Shown: one piece after another, positions 61,720 to 64,000 of the stretch
How the letters are laid out: each line of letters starts with the position of its first letter
How positions within the stretch are numbered: the first letter of the stretch is position 1
Assembly: GCF_029223885.1 (NCBI RefSeq)
Contig: NZ_CP119409.1
Span: forward strand, 708,001-772,000
Length of the DNA: 64,000 nucleotides
Origin: Pararhizobium gei
GTDB lineage: Bacteria; Pseudomonadota; Alphaproteobacteria; Rhizobiales; Rhizobiaceae
Reading direction: 5' to 3'
Program-made: the position numbers and the translations under genes
The notes under the pieces: generated by a model
Seen by the model: the letters and a program-made list of their open reading frames with translations, nothing else
Databases searched by the model: none
Told to the model about the DNA's origin: nothing

Positions 61720-61740
61720 GTATATTGCATTGCAATATAC
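61720..61740. promoter_or_regulatory. Perfect palindrome upstream of the MFS gene
   Basis: Ten-bp arms GTATATTGCA and TGCAATATAC with a single T between them, 66 bp before the MFS start. The size and perfect symmetry suggest a dimeric repressor such as a TetR, MarR or GntR-type protein controlling the transporter. No such gene is in the visible neighbourhood. Confidence 0.7.
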
Positions 61741-61806
61741 GCGCTGTGCATCCAGCGCATTCCCGGTCCTCAACTGTTCGAGCACTGCTCTCCCGATAGG
61801 TCCTGC

Positions 61807-63012
61807 ATGTCAGATCACGCTCTTTCATCCGGCGCCCGGTGGGGTGGTGTCTCCAGTGCCGAATTTGCGCTGGCGGTTGGTGGCTTCGGTATTGGCACCG
61901 GCGAATTCGCCATCATGGGGCTTCTTCCACAGGTGGCAGACGACATGCTGGTGTCGGTGCCCTATGCCGGCCATGTCATCAGCGCCTATGCAATCGGCGT
62001 GGTCGTCGGTGCGCCGTTGATCGCCGTCATGGCCGCCCGTTATTCGCGTCATTCGGTCCTTCTCGCTCTGATGGGTCTCTTTGCCGCTGGAAATCTCGCC
62101 AGCGCCATTGCCGGAAATTTCGGCCTGCTCGTTGCCGCGCGCTTTCTGGCCGGCCTGCCGCACGGCGCCTATTTCGGCGTTGCGGCCCTTGTCGCGGCCG
62201 GCATGGTTGCGCCCCATCAGCGGGCGCGGGCCATTGGCCGGGTCATGATGGGGCTGACGGTCGCGACGCTTGTCGGAACGCCGCTTGCTGCCTGGTTCGG
62301 GCAGGCGCTTGGCTGGCGTGCCGCCTTCGGGATTGTCGGAGTCATCAGCGTGATGACCGTAATCCTCACATGGTTCTATGTGCCGAAGGACAGGGCCAAT
62401 CCGGCTGCGAGCCCGCTGAAGGAACTGGGTGCGCTCGGCAAGAGCCAGGTCTGGCTGACGCTCGGCATCTGCGCCATCGGCTGCGGCGGCATGTTCGCCG
62501 TCTTCAGCTATATCACGCCCGCCCTGACAGATGTCGCCGGTGTTCCGCTGGCAAGCGTTCCTCTGATGCTCTCGGTCTTCGGAGCTGGCATGATCCTCGG
62601 CAATGTCGTCGGTTCGCGCCTTGCCGACTGGGCGCTTCTGCCGGCCATCGGCATCGCGCTCGTCTTCAATCTGGCGGCGTATGTGCTCTTCTACTTTACC
62701 ATGACAACGCCCTGGATGGCTGTCATCAACATATTGCTGATCGGCGGCGGCTTTGCGGTGGTGCCGGGCATCCAGACGCGTTTGATGGATGTCGCCGGGG
62801 AAGCGCAGACCTTGGCGGCAGCTTTGAGCCATTCCGCTTTCAACTTGGCCAACGCGCTCGGCGCCTGGCTTGGGGGCCTGTCGATCGCTGCAGGGTATGG
62901 CTGGACCTCCACCGGTCTCGTCGGTGCCATCATGGCTGCCGCCGGCATCAGTATCTTTCTTGTCTCGGTCTTGCTGGATGGCAACAGGGTGCCGGCCCAA
63001 GCCAGCCGATAA
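61807..63012 (+). CDS. MFS transporter (AraJ/DHA1-like)
   Basis: A 401-residue major facilitator with about twelve membrane helices. The N-terminal GGFGIGTGEFAIMGLLPQVA and the AARYSRHSVLLALMG loop (GRK-type motif A between helices 2 and 3) are characteristic of the DHA1/AraJ group of drug and sugar-efflux proteins. A conserved LPHGAYFGVAALVAAGMV follows. Substrate unknown; a drug or metabolite export role is likely. It is controlled from a gap with a perfect palindrome. The frame is open 132 bp further upstream, but the chosen ATG gives the normal family N-terminus. Confidence 0.92.
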   Translation: MSDHALSSGARWGGVSSAEFALAVGGFGIGTGEFAIMGLLPQVADDMLVSVPYAGHVISAYAIGVVVGAPLIAVMAARYSRHSVLLALMGLFAAGNLASAIAGNFGLLVAARFLAGLPHGAYFGVAALVAAGMVAPHQRARAIGRVMMGLTVATLVGTPLAAWFGQALGWRAAFGIVGVISVMTVILTWFYVPKDRANPAASPLKELGALGKSQVWLTLGICAIGCGGMFAVFSYITPALTDVAGVPLASVPLMLSVFGAGMILGNVVGSRLADWALLPAIGIALVFNLAAYVLFYFTMTTPWMAVINILLIGGGFAVVPGIQTRLMDVAGEAQTLAAALSHSAFNLANALGAWLGGLSIAAGYGWTSTGLVGAIMAAAGISIFLVSVLLDGNRVPAQASR

Positions 63013-63154
63013 AAATGCCTTGATTGAGGCTTGTCATTCCCTTGTGTTGACCATCACGTCATACTCACCTATGGCGCAGTGACATGCACGCCGAAACGAC
63101 TGGTATGCCGGCGGCTTTGCTGTCATCCTGAAGCGGTCTGCGGAGGAATCTTAG

Positions 63155-64000
63155 GTGCAGTCGAGAAATCGCGAACGAAACGAACTGGCTCCGGAGCCGC
63201 GCCTCCTCGGTCGGGCGGCCCATGAGCGTTCGGCACTGGTAGGACCCATCTCGGCAGCGCGTTGGCTGCTTGTCTTCGTGCTTCTGGCCGGAGTCTATTT
63301 TTTCCATGGCTTTCTGGTACCGGTGCTGGCCGCCCTTGTCATCGGTTTCGCGAGCTGGCCAATCTACCGCCGGCTTCTTGCGCTCATCGGCGGCAACAGA
63401 ACGCTCGGTGCCACCATCGCGACCCTTCTTGTGATCTCCTTCATCGTCGTGCCTATTTCGGTCGCCGCCGTTTATGCCGTCGATGAAGTACACAGCTGGG
63501 TCGCTTGGGCAATTGAGACCAACCGCTTCGGCGCGGCTGTTCCGCTCTGGCTGACGCAGATCCCTGCAGCCGGTGTCTGGCTCGGACAGCAATGGGCCAA
63601 ATATGTGGGGCATCCCGGTGCGCTCGGGGAACTGGTGCAACTCGTAAGCGGCTCCAATATCGGCAATATCTATCGCGGTGTTCTGGTCGTCGGCGCCTCG
63701 GCCTTCACGTCTTTTTTGACCTTGCTGTTCATGCTGATCACGCTGTTCTTCGTTTATCGCGACGGCGAAAAACTGGTCGGCCAGCTCGACAAGCTCGGCG
63801 AGCGCATCTTCCCCATGCGATGGGAGCGGGTCTCTCGCATCGTGCCGCTGACCATCAGTTCCACCGTGACAGGCATGGGCGTCATCGCCATCGGCGAGGG
63901 CATTGTCCTCGGGATTGCCTATTGGCTCGCTGGCGTTCCGTCGCCGGTGACGCTGGGCATCATCACCGGCCTGATGGCGCTGATCCCCGGCGGTGCGCCT
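63155..64000 (+). CDS. AI-2E family (PerM-like) transporter, cut by window end
   Basis: The first 282 codons of a membrane protein of the AI-2E/PerM family; the stop lies beyond the window. GGAGG is 8 bp before the GTG start. A basic N-terminus of about 30 residues is followed by two hydrophobic helices (FVLLAGVYFFHGFLVPVLAA; ATIATLLVISFIVVPISVA), an extracellular-type loop, a further helix pair, and the family motif TSFLTLLFMLITLFFVYRDG. The C-terminal segment ends at GLMALIPGGAP, a conserved point of the family. Substrate is unknown; members have been linked to AI-2 export or ion/solute transport. Confidence 0.88.
   Translation, partial: MQSRNRERNELAPEPRLLGRAAHERSALVGPISAARWLLVFVLLAGVYFFHGFLVPVLAALVIGFASWPIYRRLLALIGGNRTLGATIATLLVISFIVVPISVAAVYAVDEVHSWVAWAIETNRFGAAVPLWLTQIPAAGVWLGQQWAKYVGHPGALGELVQLVSGSNIGNIYRGVLVVGASAFTSFLTLLFMLITLFFVYRDGEKLVGQLDKLGERIFPMRWERVSRIVPLTISSTVTGMGVIAIGEGIVLGIAYWLAGVPSPVTLGIITGLMALIPGGAP

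Larger units (their letters stand above)
61442..61806. other. 365-bp divergent intergenic region, fadD / MFS transporter
   Basis: This gap holds two strong palindromes (61628-61643 and 61720-61740) and a short hairpin (GCGCTG and CAGCGC at 61741-61758). No supported coding frame was found, although frames are open on both strands. The fadD leader and the MFS promoter are presumably here. Confidence 0.6.

Noticed and set aside
61825..63000. Long open frame (391 codons) on the minus strand
   Set aside because: It mirrors the MFS transporter; the product is highly charged with no hydrophobic or domain pattern.
1..64000. CRISPR arrays, insertion sequences, prophage genes, replication origin
   Set aside because: No regularly spaced repeats, transposase or integrase motifs, phage structural genes or clustered DnaA-box-like sequences were seen on reading both strands.

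Overview
The window is GC-rich, densely coded chromosomal DNA that looks like a member of the Rhizobiaceae (Agrobacterium/Rhizobium/Allorhizobium group). The grounds are gene content and order: rmuC-def-fmt-truA-dapE, dapD, argB, yihA-yidC-rnpA-rpmH, a complete frcBCAK fructose-type ABC operon with a ROK regulator, and pyrE next to a PfkB fructokinase. No database search was possible, so identities rest on recognised motifs, lengths and neighbourhoods.

Layout. 1-5.3 kb: start of rmuC, then def, a FitAB/VapBC-type toxin-antitoxin pair inserted before fmt, truA, a conserved membrane protein, dapE and a hidden 51-residue membrane protein. 5.5-9.2 kb: a phosphoethanolamine transferase followed by an OmpR-type regulator and a sensor kinase, an envelope-modification operon. 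9.4-19.4 kb: aldo/keto reductase, a cytosolic GAF histidine kinase, DUF805 protein, dapD, LOG-family protein, periplasmic EF-hand protein, HAD nucleotidase, two paralogous eight-histidine membrane hydroxylases flanking an EamA transporter, and argB. 19.5-21.6 kb: an ECF sigma factor, an RskA-type anti-sigma factor and a secreted fasciclin protein. 21.8-25.5 kb: msrB, yihA, yidC, rnpA and the small rpmH gene. 25.8-29.6 kb: a chemoreceptor and a histidine kinase.

29.7-38.6 kb is the most mosaic part. It holds tRNA-Arg(ACG) followed by an AT-rich glycosyltransferase gene, a DUF1810 protein, an IMPACT/YigZ protein, the large bifunctional putA, a cysteine-cluster protein, and a family 2 glycosyltransferase paired with an RmlC-like epimerase. 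38.7-45.9 kb: a metallophosphoesterase divergent from a Ser/Cys variant of the proline racemase superfamily, then a signalling cluster (Sel1-repeat protein, exported FecR-domain protein, CHASE2 adenylate/guanylate cyclase, Crp/Fnr regulator) and a DoxX protein.

45.9-57.9 kb: RbsD/FucU mutarotase and ROK regulator divergent from frcB-frcC-frcA-frcK, then pyrC, a second DUF805 protein, a glyoxalase-fold protein, a hidden DUF3096 protein, pyrE, fructokinase and an ABC-F ATPase. 58-64 kb: pgi, fadD, an MFS transporter behind a perfect palindrome, and the start of an AI-2E-family permease cut by the window end. Together frcBCAK, fructokinase and pgi give a plausible uptake and entry route for fructose into central metabolism.

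The best candidates for under-described biology are the FecR/CHASE2-cyclase/Crp cluster, the SigK-RskA-fasciclin-like module, the duplicated hydroxylases around the EamA transporter, the Ser/Cys proline-racemase variant, and unassigned perfect palindromes upstream of the MFS, fadD and putA genes. No CRISPR array, insertion sequence, prophage or replication origin was seen.
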